NCBI RefSeq assembly: GCF_026340565.1
Contig: NZ_JAPEPB010000001.1
Span: 372,001-436,000 of the forward strand
DNA: 64,000 nt
Direction: 5' to 3'
DNA from: Kitasatospora sp. NBC_01287
Lineage (GTDB): Bacteria > Actinomycetota > Actinomycetes > Streptomycetales > Streptomycetaceae
Under the pieces are notes generated by a model. It did not search any database and was not told the origin of the DNA. It saw only the letters and a program-made list of their open reading frames with translations. This document shows, in pieces, positions 25,689 through 34,424 of the stretch (position 1 is the first letter of the stretch; each line of letters begins with the position of its first letter). A program made the translations under genes and the position numbers.

Positions 25689-27713
25689 GTGCCACACCCC
25701 CTGTTCCGAAGGCTGCGGACCGCCGCGGCCGCGATCGCGCTCGGCGCCGCCGCGCTGACGCCCGTGGTCGGCGCGCCGAGCGCGCAGGCCGCAACCACGA
25801 CCACGACCGTGACCACGAGCGCGGCGGCGCACGTCGCCAACCCGTTCGTCGGCGCGACCGGCTACCTCAACCCCGACTACGTCGCCGAGGTCGACGCCCA
25901 GGCCGCCGCCGACGGCGGTGCCCTCGGCGCGGCCGAGACGCAGGTGGCCGCGAATCCCACCGCCGTCTGGATGGACCACATCGGGGCCATCGCGGGCGAC
26001 AGCACCCACCTCGGCCTGCGGGCCCAACTCGACCACGCGCTCACCCAGGCGGCGGCCGGCAGTTCGCCGGTGGTCTTCGAGGTGGTGGTCTACGACCTGC
26101 CGGGCCGGGACTGCGCAGCCCTCGCCTCCAATGGTGAACTGCCCGCCACCAGCGCCGGGTTGGCGACCTACGAGAGCCAGTACGTGGACCCGGTCGCGGC
26201 GATCCTGAGCGACCCGCGCTACGCCGCGCTGCGGATCGCGGCGGTGATCGAGCCGGACTCGCTGCCCAACGCGGTGACCAACCAGAGCAAGCCCGCCTGC
26301 GCCACCGCCACCCCGCTCTACGAGTCGGGGATCGAGTACGCGCTGAACAAGCTGCACCCGATCACCAACGTCTACGACTACCTGGACATCGGCCACGCCG
26401 GCTGGTTGGGCTGGCCCAGCAACATGAACCCGGCCGGCCAGGAGTACGCCAAGGTCGCCAGGGCCACCACGGCCGGTTTCGCCAGTATCGACGGCTTCAT
26501 CAGCGACACGGCCAACACCACGCCGACCACCGAGCCCTTCCTCGGCAACCCGGACCTGCAGGTCGGCGGCAACCCGCTGAAGTCGGCCGACTTCTACCAG
26601 TACAACCCCGAGTTCGACGAGTACGGCTACGACACCGCGATGTACTCGACCATGGTGGCCAACGGCTTCCCGAGCACCGTCGGCTTCCTGATCGACACCT
26701 CCCGCAACGGCTGGGGCGGCCCGTCCCGGCCGACCGCGCTCAACGCCGCGCCGACCACGGTGAACGGCTACGTCACCGCGAACAAGGTGGACCAGCGCCC
26801 GTTCCGGGGCGACTGGTGCAACGTCGACGGCGCGGGGATCGGCGCGCGCCCGCAGGCGCTGCCGTACGGCAGCGGCAGCCCGATCATCGCCTTCGTCTGG
26901 GTCAAGCCGCCGGGCGAGTCGGACGGCGACTACCCGACCGCGACGCACAGCCACGGCGACCCGCACTGCGACCCCGACGGCACCCAGAGCGACGGCAACG
27001 GCGGCACCTACCCGACCGACGCGATCCCCGGCTACGACATCCCGGCCGGGCAGTGGTTCGGCGCTCAGTTCCAGCAGTTGGTCCGATACGCCTACCCGTC
27101 CTTCACCACCGGCACCGGCGGTGACACCACGCCGCCCAGCGTCCCGACCGGGCTGAGCGTCACCGGCAGCACGGCCTCCGGTGTGTCACTCGCCTGGAGT
27201 GCCGCGACCGACAACGTGGGCGTCGCCGGGTACCACGTCTACCGGGGCGGCACCGAGGTCGGCAGTACCAGCGGTACCAGCTACACCGACACCGGGCTCA
27301 GCGCGGCTACCGACTACCAGTACAGCGTCAGCGCCTACGACGCGGCCGGCAACGCCTCGGCGCTCTCCGCGGCCGTCACCGCGACCACCGCGAGCGGCGG
27401 CGGGAGCGGCGGCGGCTGCACGGCGACGTACACGGTCGCCAGCGACTGGGGCTCCGGCTTCAACGCGAACGTCACGGTGGCCGACACCGGCACGGCCGCC
27501 ACCAAGTCCTGGACCGTGAGCTGGACCTGGGGCGGCGCCCAGCGGATCAGCAACAGCTGGAACGCCACCGTCACCCAGAGCGGCAGCGCGGTCAGCGCCG
27601 CCAGCCTGGGCTACAACGGCGCGATCGCCGTCGGCGGCAGCACCAGCTTCGGGTTCCAGGGCAGCTACACGGGGTCCAACACCGCTCCCGTGCTGAGCTG
27701 CGCCGCGAGCTGA
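25689..27713 (+). CDS. Secreted GH6 cellobiohydrolase with FnIII and CBM2 modules
   Basis: 674 residues from GTG 25689 (AAGGGA upstream). Signal peptide to about residue 35 (SAQA). The GH6 catalytic domain covers about 45-475, with VVYDLPGRDCAALAS (about 140) and the catalytic aspartate in IEPDSLPNAV (about 190). An FnIII module (TPPSVPTGLSVTGS to AAVTATT, about 480-565) and a C-terminal CBM2 (CTATYTVASDWGSGFNANVTV to VLSCAAS) follow. It attacks cellulose chains outside the cell to release cellobiose. CebR boxes upstream link it to cellobiose induction. Confidence 0.95.
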   Translation: MPHPLFRRLRTAAAAIALGAAALTPVVGAPSAQAATTTTTVTTSAAAHVANPFVGATGYLNPDYVAEVDAQAAADGGALGAAETQVAANPTAVWMDHIGAIAGDSTHLGLRAQLDHALTQAAAGSSPVVFEVVVYDLPGRDCAALASNGELPATSAGLATYESQYVDPVAAILSDPRYAALRIAAVIEPDSLPNAVTNQSKPACATATPLYESGIEYALNKLHPITNVYDYLDIGHAGWLGWPSNMNPAGQEYAKVARATTAGFASIDGFISDTANTTPTTEPFLGNPDLQVGGNPLKSADFYQYNPEFDEYGYDTAMYSTMVANGFPSTVGFLIDTSRNGWGGPSRPTALNAAPTTVNGYVTANKVDQRPFRGDWCNVDGAGIGARPQALPYGSGSPIIAFVWVKPPGESDGDYPTATHSHGDPHCDPDGTQSDGNGGTYPTDAIPGYDIPAGQWFGAQFQQLVRYAYPSFTTGTGGDTTPPSVPTGLSVTGSTASGVSLAWSAATDNVGVAGYHVYRGGTEVGSTSGTSYTDTGLSAATDYQYSVSAYDAAGNASALSAAVTATTASGGGSGGGCTATYTVASDWGSGFNANVTVADTGTAATKSWTVSWTWGGAQRISNSWNATVTQSGSAVSAASLGYNGAIAVGGSTSFGFQGSYTGSNTAPVLSCAAS

Positions 27714-27769
27714 CCGACCATCACCCCGGGGCCGGCCGGCACCACCCGCCGGTCGGCCCCCTTCCTCCG

Positions 27770-27783
27770 TAGGAGCGCTCCCA
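27770..27783 (+). promoter_or_regulatory. CebR-like box overlapping the GH5 start site
   Basis: TAGGAGCGCTCCCA matches the CebR box at 13 of 14 positions. Its AGGAG serves as the ribosome site and its last base is the A of the ATG start codon. Confidence 0.8.
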
Positions 27784-29411
27784 TGACCTCCGCACCCCCT
27801 CCCGCCCGCCCCGGTCCCCCTACCCCGTCCGCCTCGTCCGCCTCGTCCGCCTCGTCCAGCGCCCGCCCGGCCAGGCGCGGTGTGCTCGCGGCGGCGGCCG
27901 TCGTCGGGGCCGGCGCGCTCGGCGCGGCGCTGCTGCTGCCGCCCGGCGACCTGGCGGTGGCCGGTGCCACCGCCCCCTCCTGTCAGGTCAGTTATGGCGT
28001 CAACGACTGGGGTGGCGGGTTCACCGCCAACCTCACCATCAGCGACACCGGCACCGCGCCGATCAACGGCTGGACCCTGGGCTACGCCTACACCGGCACC
28101 CAGACCCTCAGCAGCGGCTGGAACGGCGGCTGGACCCAGGACGGAACCGCCGTCACCGTCACCAGCCCCGGCTGGGCCGCCACCATCAGCCCCGGCGGCA
28201 GCTACACCACCAGTGCCAACTTCAGCTACACCGGCACCAATTCGGCCCCCACCGCCTTCACCCTCAACGGCACGCCCTGCGGTCCGGCCGGCTCCCCCAG
28301 CCCGTCGCCGACGCCCACTCCCACTCCCACTCCCACTCCCACGCCCACTCCCACTCCCACGCCCACTCCCACGCCCACACCCACCGGTCCGCCGAGCACC
28401 ACGGCTCCCGCGCTGCGTGTCTCGGGCAACCGGCTGGTGGACGGCTCCGGACAGACCGTCACCCTGCACGGCGCCAACCGATCGGGCGCGGAGTTCGCCT
28501 GCGTGCAGGGCACCGGGTTCTTCGACGGCCCGGTGGACCAGGCCTCGATCGACGCCATGAAGAGCTGGCACCTGACCGCCGTCCGGATCCCGCTGAACGA
28601 GGACTGCTGGCTCGGGCTCCCCGACGTCAACCCGGCCTACGCGGGCACCGGTTACATCAAAGCCGTCGAATCCTACGTGTCATTGCTGCACCAGAACGGC
28701 CTGAACACCATCCTCGACCTGCACTGGACCGACGGTGCCTACACCGGCAACTCGGCGGGCTGCGCGAGCGCCACCGCCACCTGTCAGAAGCCGATGCCGG
28801 ACGCGGCCGAGGCACTGCCGTTCTGGCGCTCGGTGGCGGGCACCTTCAAGGGCGACGACGCGACCGTCTTCGACCTCTTCAATGAGCCGTACCCCTCACG
28901 CGCCACCGGCAGCGAGAGCAGCGGATGGGCCTGCTGGCGCGACGGCGGGAGCTGCCCCGGAATCGGCTACCAGGTGGCCGGCATGCAGGCCATGGTGAAC
29001 GCGGTGCGCGGCACCGGGGCGGACAACGTCCTGCTGCTGGGCGGGCTGGAGTACGCCAACGACCTGAGCCAGTGGCTGGCCTACGAACCGACCGACCCGC
29101 TGCACGAGTTGGCGGCCTCCTGGCACTCCTACAACTTCAACAGCTGCTCCTCGGCGAGCTGTTGGGACAGCCAGATCGCCCCGGTCGCGGCCGCTGTGCC
29201 GCTGGTCACCAGCGAGCTGGGCGAGAACGACTGCGCCCACGGCTACCTGGACTCCCTGCTGCCCTGGCTCGATCAGCACGGCGCCTCCTACCTGGCCTGG
29301 ACCTGGAACACCTGGGACTGCGCCTCCGGCCCCGCGCTGATCACCGGCTACGACGGCACTCCCACCGCCTTCGGCGCCGGCTTCAAGGCCCATCTGGCCG
29401 CGCTCGGCTGA
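27783..29411 (+). CDS. Secreted GH5 endoglucanase with N-terminal CBM2
   Basis: 542 residues. A Ser/Pro-rich N terminus and ARRGVLAAAAVVGAGALGAALLL form the export signal. A CBM2 (SCQVSYGVNDWGGGFTANLTI to LNGTPC) follows at about residues 64-165, then a (PT)n linker encoded by a hexanucleotide repeat. The GH5 domain starts near residue 207 and has the acid/base glutamate in FDLFNEPYP (about 368) and the nucleophile in VTSELGEND (about 478). It cleaves internal beta-1,4 bonds in cellulose. It lies 69 bp after the GH6 gene with its own CebR-like box at the start codon. Confidence 0.94.
   Translation: MTSAPPPARPGPPTPSASSASSASSSARPARRGVLAAAAVVGAGALGAALLLPPGDLAVAGATAPSCQVSYGVNDWGGGFTANLTISDTGTAPINGWTLGYAYTGTQTLSSGWNGGWTQDGTAVTVTSPGWAATISPGGSYTTSANFSYTGTNSAPTAFTLNGTPCGPAGSPSPSPTPTPTPTPTPTPTPTPTPTPTPTPTGPPSTTAPALRVSGNRLVDGSGQTVTLHGANRSGAEFACVQGTGFFDGPVDQASIDAMKSWHLTAVRIPLNEDCWLGLPDVNPAYAGTGYIKAVESYVSLLHQNGLNTILDLHWTDGAYTGNSAGCASATATCQKPMPDAAEALPFWRSVAGTFKGDDATVFDLFNEPYPSRATGSESSGWACWRDGGSCPGIGYQVAGMQAMVNAVRGTGADNVLLLGGLEYANDLSQWLAYEPTDPLHELAASWHSYNFNSCSSASCWDSQIAPVAAAVPLVTSELGENDCAHGYLDSLLPWLDQHGASYLAWTWNTWDCASGPALITGYDGTPTAFGAGFKAHLAALG
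28311..28385 (+). repeat. Hexanucleotide CCCACT/CCCACG repeat, about 12 units
   Basis: Encodes the Pro-Thr linker of the GH5 enzyme. Such linkers are usual, but this one is nearly perfect at DNA level. Confidence 0.9.
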
Positions 29412-29542
29412 TCCCCGGCCGGGCACGGCCGGGCACGGCCGCAGCGGAGCAGCGGTGAAAGGTGTGGGGAGAGGAGGCGGTGAGGGAGAAGTGGCGAGGG
29501 AGAGGACCCATCCCTTGCCACTTCCAAGCTATAGCGCACCCG

Positions 29543-29562
29543 GGGGCTTGCGGCAAGACCCC
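29543..29562 (+). promoter_or_regulatory. Rifamycin-associated-element-like inverted repeat
   Basis: GGGG-CTTGC-G-GCAAG-A-CCCC is an inverted repeat 77 bp before the helR start. It resembles the 19-bp RAE motif known upstream of rifamycin-resistance genes, helR among them. The comparison is from memory. A possible -10 (TATAGC, 29530-29535) lies just upstream. Confidence 0.75.
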
Positions 29563-29638
29563 GGTCATGCCGCAGAATCGCCGACCGAGGCCAGAAGCTG
29601 CGGATATGGGAGATTCACGACGTGCGCGAGGCGATGAC

Positions 29639-31831
29639 ATGAGCCCCTTGACCACCAGCGCGTTCGACCTGCCCGACCGCCTCGCCGCCAAGGCCGACCC
29701 GGCGCTGATCGCCGGCGACGAGCGGCACTTCGCGGCCCTCGGGCAGAGCCTGGAGCAGGCGATCGCCGAACTGTCCACCCGCCTGGAGGCCGAACGCCTG
29801 GCGCCCGGCGGCATCGGCCGGGAGGCGATGGACCGGGACATCGAGATCCACCGGCTGACCGGTCGCCTGCGCGCCCTGCGCCGCTTCGGCCTGGACCTGT
29901 GCCTCGGACACATCGTCCGCGCGGACGACCCCGAGCCCGTGTACATCGGACGGCTCGGCCTCACCGACAGCGAGGGGCGCCGGCTGCTGCTCGACTGGCG
30001 CTCCCCAGCGGCCGAGCCGTTCTTCGCGGCGACCCACGCCAACCCGACGGGTCTGACGAGCCGCCGCAGATACCGCTGGACCCGTGGCCGGATCAGCGAC
30101 TACTGGGACGAGGTCTTCACCGCTGACGGGTTGGAGGGGCACGCCGCGCTCGACGACCAGTCGGCCTTCCTCGCCGGCCTGGGCGGCACCCGGTCGGCCC
30201 GGATGCGGGACGTGCTCGCCACCATCCAGGCCGATCAGGACGCCATCATCCGGGCCGGCTCGCGCGGCGCCCTCGTCGTCGACGGCGGTCCGGGCACCGG
30301 GAAGACCGTGGTCGCCCTGCACCGCTCCGCCTACCTCCTGCACTCCGACCCCCGGCTCGGTCACCGCCGGGGCGGCGTGCTGTTCGTCGGTCCGCACCAG
30401 CCCTACCTGGCCTACGTCGCCGACGTGCTGCCCGGTCTCGGCGAGGAGGGCGTGCGCACCTGCACCTTGCGGGACCTCGTCACCGAGGGGGCCGCGGCGG
30501 CGGTCGAGGCCGACCCGCGGGTGGCGCGCCTGAAGTCGTCCGCGGACATGGTGAAGGCGATCGAGGCGGCCGTCCGGTTCTACGAGGAGCCGCCGGCGGA
30601 GGGGATGACGGTCTCGACCGACTGGTCCGACCTCTGGCTGAGCGCCTGCGACTGGGCCCAGGCGTTCGAAGCGGTGGAGCCGGGCACTCCGCACAACGAG
30701 GCGCGCGAGCAGATCTGGGCGGAGCTGCTCGCGATCCTGCTGGCCAAGCAGGGCGATGACGACGTCCCGCCCGACGAGTTCGGGCAGTCGCTGCGGCAGG
30801 ACGAGGAGCTGGTCACGACCCTCAACCGCGCCTGGCCGCTGCTCGAAGCGGCCGACCTCATCGGGGACCTCTGGTCGGTGCCCGCCTACCTGCGGATGTG
30901 CGCCCCCTGGCTCGACCCCGACGAGGTCCGCAGGCTGCGCCGTCCGCGGCACTCGGCCGACGCCCCGGCCTGGACCGTGTCCGACCTGCCGCTCCTGGAC
31001 GCGGCGCGGCGACGCCTCGGCGACCCGCAGGCGGCACGGCGTAAGCGCCGGCAGCACGCCGCTGCCGCCGCCGAACGCGCGCGGATGGCCGACGTCATCG
31101 ACGACCTGCTCGCGGCCGACGACGACGGCGAGGGCGCGGTGACGATGCTGCGCGGACAGGACCTGCGGGACAGCCTGGTCGACGAGAGCGCGCTGCCCGC
31201 CGCCGACCCCGAACCGCTGGCCGGCCCGTTCGCCCACATCGTCGTGGACGAGGCCCAGGAACTGACCGACGCGGAGTGGCAGATGCTGCTGATCCGCTGC
31301 CCCTCCCGGAGCTTCACCATCGTCGGGGACCGCGCGCAGGCCCGGCAGGGCTTCACCGAGTCGTGGCGGGAGCGGCTCGAACGGATCGGGCTCGACCGGA
31401 TCCGCGTGGCGTCCCTGGGCATCAACTACCGGACGCCGGAGGAGGTCATGGCGCAGGCCGAGCCGGCCATCCGCGCCGTGCTCCCGGACGCCAACGTGCC
31501 GACCTCCGTCCGCAGCACCGGCCTGCCGGTGGTGCACGGATCCGCCTCGGAGCTGGACCCGATCCTCGACGCCTGGCTCGCCGCGCATGCCGAGGGGGTC
31601 GCCTGCGTCATCGGCGCCGGTGCCATCGGCGGCGCCGGGGACGGCGGGGACATCGGGAGCGGGAGGTCCCGGGTGCGATGGCTGACTCCGGAGCTGTCGA
31701 AGGGCCTGGAGTTCGACCTGGTCGTCCTGATCGACCCGGAGTCGTTCGGCACGGGTGTCGAAGGAGCGGTGGACCGCTATGTCGCGATGACCCGGGCGAC
31801 GCGGCAGCTCGTCGTCCTCACCGGTCCCTGA
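29639..31831 (+). CDS. helR: HelR-type RNA polymerase recycling ATPase
   Basis: 730 residues from ATG 29639, with GAGG seven bases upstream; the frame is open from 29462. The N-terminal region is helical (RHFAALGQSLEQAIAELSTRLEAERL), as in HelD-like proteins that insert into the polymerase channels. The Walker A motif VDGGPGTGKTVVALHRSAYLLH is near residue 216. Walker B appears as HIVVDEAQELTDAEWQM, with later UvrD-like motifs (VGDRAQARQGF, GINYRTPEEV, SKGLEFDLVV, YVAMTRATRQL). HelR removes stalled RNA polymerase and can displace rifamycin. The RAE-like element upstream supports this identity. It overlaps the convergent kinase gene by 14 bp. Confidence 0.9.
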   Translation: MSPLTTSAFDLPDRLAAKADPALIAGDERHFAALGQSLEQAIAELSTRLEAERLAPGGIGREAMDRDIEIHRLTGRLRALRRFGLDLCLGHIVRADDPEPVYIGRLGLTDSEGRRLLLDWRSPAAEPFFAATHANPTGLTSRRRYRWTRGRISDYWDEVFTADGLEGHAALDDQSAFLAGLGGTRSARMRDVLATIQADQDAIIRAGSRGALVVDGGPGTGKTVVALHRSAYLLHSDPRLGHRRGGVLFVGPHQPYLAYVADVLPGLGEEGVRTCTLRDLVTEGAAAAVEADPRVARLKSSADMVKAIEAAVRFYEEPPAEGMTVSTDWSDLWLSACDWAQAFEAVEPGTPHNEAREQIWAELLAILLAKQGDDDVPPDEFGQSLRQDEELVTTLNRAWPLLEAADLIGDLWSVPAYLRMCAPWLDPDEVRRLRRPRHSADAPAWTVSDLPLLDAARRRLGDPQAARRKRRQHAAAAAERARMADVIDDLLAADDDGEGAVTMLRGQDLRDSLVDESALPAADPEPLAGPFAHIVVDEAQELTDAEWQMLLIRCPSRSFTIVGDRAQARQGFTESWRERLERIGLDRIRVASLGINYRTPEEVMAQAEPAIRAVLPDANVPTSVRSTGLPVVHGSASELDPILDAWLAAHAEGVACVIGAGAIGGAGDGGDIGSGRSRVRWLTPELSKGLEFDLVVLIDPESFGTGVEGAVDRYVAMTRATRQLVVLTGP

Positions 31832-33203
31832 GACCGGCGCGGCACTCGGGGCCGAGGGTGACGGTGAAGCAGGCGCCGCCGTCGGGGCCGTGGCCGCGCA
31901 CGGTGATGGTGGCGCCGAGCCGGTCGGCGAGACGGCGGGTGATGGCCAGGCCGAGGCCGGTCCCGCCGGGGCGGGTGCCCGCGTAGCGGGAGTGCAGGGC
32001 GCCGGGTTGGAAGGCGATCCGGACGTCGTCCTCGGTCAGGCCGGGGCCGCCGTCGCTGACCTGTAGTTCGGCGTCGCCGCTCTCCGTCCTGCGCAGGGCC
32101 AGCACGACGGGGGCACCGGGCGGCGAGACACGCACGGCGTTGCCGATCAGGCCGTCGAGCAGCTGGCGGACCCGGAATCCGTCGGTGACCGCGATCACGG
32201 GTTCCCCGGCCACTTCCACCCGCAGGTGGAGTTCGCCCTGCCGGGCGCGCTGGGTCCAGGCTTCCGCGCTCTCCCGGAGGAGGGCGGCGAGGTCGGTGGG
32301 TTCGCGGGTGACGGGGAAGTCGTCGGCGTCCAGGCGGGCGAGTTCGAGCAGGTCACGGACGAAGCGGTCCAGGCGCTGGGTCTCGGTCAGCAGGATCTGG
32401 CCGACCTGGGCCTGCTGCCCGGGTTCGATGACCCCGTCGGTGAGGGCCTCGGCGTAGCCCTGGAGCGCGGTGAGGGGGGTGCGGATCTCGTGGGAGATGG
32501 AGGTCAGGAAGTCCCGCTGGCGTTGTTCGCTGCGTTCGAGGGCGGCGCCGAGCGTGTTGAGGGCCTGGGCGACGTCGCGGGCCTCGGTGGGGCCGTGGGC
32601 CTCGCAGTGCAGGCCGCGTTCGCCCGCGGCGAGTCGGTGGGCGACGCCGGCCGCCGCCACCAGGGGGCGGGCGATGCGGCGGGCCAGCAGCGCGCCGGCG
32701 AGGGCGGCGCCGACCAGGCCGGCGACCAGGGGCAGCGTCAGGCTGCCGCGCATCCGGTTCGCGGCCGCGTCGACCTCGGTGAACGGCTGGGTCAGTACGA
32801 CGGCGCCGCCGTTGCCTGCCGGGTGTCCCTGGACGAGGACGCGCTGGTCGCCGAGCGAGGCCGTGGCGGAGAGCGTCCGTCCGGCGAGCAGCGCGTCCTG
32901 GTCCGCCGGGGTGACGGCCCGCGCCGCGGGGCCGTCCACGTGCCCGTCGGGGGCGATGACGGCGACCTGGACGCCGGTGGCTCCGGTCAGCCGCTGGGTC
33001 TGGTCGAGGAGCAGCACGGAGAGGTTGGGCGCGAGGCTGAGCACGGTGGCCTGCCGCGACAGGCGCTCCCGGTACTGGGACTCGGCGTTGGAGAAGGCGG
33101 TCTGCCAGGCCGCGACCCCTGCCAGGAGCACGGCGGTGGCCGCCACCACGGTGGCGAGCAGGACCAGGCTGCCGGTGAGCGAGCCCGCGCGCAGGTGCCT
33201 CAC
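31818..33203 (-). CDS. Two-component sensor histidine kinase
   Basis: 461 residues, GTG start at 33203. Two membrane helices (about 9-31 and 158-180) flank an extracytoplasmic sensor of about 125 residues. A HAMP segment, a HisKA domain with the phospho-accepting histidine in DFLTSISHEIRTPLTALQGY (about 235), and an ATPase domain (SDGGPGLTEDDVRIAF, GGTGLGLAITRRLAD) follow. The first four bases overlap the response-regulator stop, so the two are cotranscribed and coupled. Its 3' end overlaps helR. The signal is unknown. Confidence 0.93.
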   Translation of the reverse strand: MRHLRAGSLTGSLVLLATVVAATAVLLAGVAAWQTAFSNAESQYRERLSRQATVLSLAPNLSVLLLDQTQRLTGATGVQVAVIAPDGHVDGPAARAVTPADQDALLAGRTLSATASLGDQRVLVQGHPAGNGGAVVLTQPFTEVDAAANRMRGSLTLPLVAGLVGAALAGALLARRIARPLVAAAGVAHRLAAGERGLHCEAHGPTEARDVAQALNTLGAALERSEQRQRDFLTSISHEIRTPLTALQGYAEALTDGVIEPGQQAQVGQILLTETQRLDRFVRDLLELARLDADDFPVTREPTDLAALLRESAEAWTQRARQGELHLRVEVAGEPVIAVTDGFRVRQLLDGLIGNAVRVSPPGAPVVLALRRTESGDAELQVSDGGPGLTEDDVRIAFQPGALHSRYAGTRPGGTGLGLAITRRLADRLGATITVRGHGPDGGACFTVTLGPECRAGLRDR

Positions 33204-33886
33204 CGGCCGGCCTCCTCGGCGCTGTAGCCGATCCCTCGCACGGTGCGGATCGGGCTGGCCGCGCCGAGCTTGGCCCGCAGCTGCGAGACGTAGACGTCGA
33301 CCACCCGGCTGTCGCCGTAGTCGGCGTGGCCCCAGACCTGGGCGCGGAGCTGCTCGCGGCTGAAGACCTGACCGGGCCGGGCGAGCAGGTGGGCGAGCAG
33401 GTTGAACTCGGTGGTGGTCAGCTCCAGCGGTTCGCCGTCGCGGAGCACCGTGCGGCGGCCCGGGTCGAGGCGCAGCCTGCTGGTTCCGAGGACGGCCGAG
33501 GCCGGTGGGCCGGCGGTGCGGCGCAGCACCGCCTTGACGCGGGCGACCAGCTCGCGGGGCGAGAACGGTTTGGTGAGGTAGTCGTCGGCGCCGATTTCCA
33601 GGCCGAGGATCCGATCGGCCTCCTCGTCACGGGCGGTGACCAGGATGACGGGCGTCCAGTCGTCGGCGGCGCGCAGCCGGCGGCAGAAGTCGGTGCCGTC
33701 CAGCCCGGGCAGACCGATGTCCAGGACGATCGCCACCGGCCGCAGCCGTGTGACGGCGGCCAGCCCGAGAATGCCGTCGCTCTCGGTGTGGACGCCGAAG
33801 CCCTCGCGGGTGAGGTAGAGGCGCTGGAGGTCGGCGATGTGGCGTTCGTCCTCCACGACCAGGACGAGGCCCTTGCTCAGTGTCAT
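33200..33886 (-). CDS. OmpR/PhoB-family response regulator
   Basis: 228 residues from ATG 33886. The receiver domain starts GLVLVVEDERHIADLQRLY. The phospho-acceptor aspartate is in AIVLDIGLPGLDGTDF and the switch residues in VTARDEE and DDYLTKPFSPREL. The C-terminal winged helix ends RVVDVYVSQLRAKLGAASPIRTVRGIGY, the DNA-recognition region. The frame stays open upstream to 34045, but that part is repeat-derived. A run of 14-bp repeats directly precedes the start. Partner of the downstream kinase. Confidence 0.93.
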   Translation of the reverse strand: MTLSKGLVLVVEDERHIADLQRLYLTREGFGVHTESDGILGLAAVTRLRPVAIVLDIGLPGLDGTDFCRRLRAADDWTPVILVTARDEEADRILGLEIGADDYLTKPFSPRELVARVKAVLRRTAGPPASAVLGTSRLRLDPGRRTVLRDGEPLELTTTEFNLLAHLLARPGQVFSREQLRAQVWGHADYGDSRVVDVYVSQLRAKLGAASPIRTVRGIGYSAEEAGR

Positions 33887-33897
33887 CTGCCCTGTGT

Positions 33898-33971
33898 CAT
33901 CTGTTCGGCGTCTTCTGCTCGGTGGCTTCTGTTCGGTGGCTTCTGTTCGGCGGCTTCTGTTCGGTGGCTTC
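33898..33971. repeat. 14-bp tandem repeats before the response-regulator gene
   Basis: About five units of TTCTGTTCGGTGGC with small variations, starting 12 bp upstream of the regulator's start codon. This falls in its leader or promoter. The rest of the 33887-34193 gap holds no recognisable gene. Confidence 0.88.
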
Positions 33972-34193
33972 GACGGATGCCGGCGCCGCGGCGCCCCCTT
34001 CGCGGCTGCTCGGCCGGCCGCGGGTGCCACGGCTTCGACCTGCACCGATGCTAACGCGCGGGTCGCCTTCGTCCCGTTGACCGGCGGCGATCCTTACAAG
34101 GCCCGAACACGGGCTGAACCTTCGCCTTGCACGACGGGGACAGGATGCCGGTGGCCTCGCCGACCGGCGGGGTCAGGACGAAGGAGAGCAGTC

Positions 34194-34424
34194 GTGCTCA
34201 CGGACTCCAGGTCCCTCGCGCTGGTCGGCGTCTGCACCGCGGCCCTCCTGGTCGTCGCGGTCCTCGTGCTGCTCGCGCGCACCGGGCGCACCGGGCGCAC
34301 CGGGCGCACCGGGCGCACCACCTCCCTGGGCGGCCGAGCGGCCGCAGGGCGGCGCCGGGACGGCACCGACCACCGGCCGCTCGCACCGTCCGACGCCCCG
34401 ACCAGGACGGCAGGAGGACGATGA
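34194..34424 (+). CDS. Small single-pass membrane protein
   Basis: 76 residues from GTG 34194 with GAAGGAGAG upstream. One membrane helix near the N terminus (LALVGVCTAALLVVAVLVLLA) is followed by RTG repeats encoded by four 9-bp units (34278-34313) and a charged tail. The strong ribosome site and the ATGA overlap with the next gene (34421-34424) argue that it is real and the first gene of a three-gene operon. The function is unknown. Confidence 0.7.
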   Translation: MLTDSRSLALVGVCTAALLVVAVLVLLARTGRTGRTGRTGRTTSLGGRAAAGRRRDGTDHRPLAPSDAPTRTAGGR

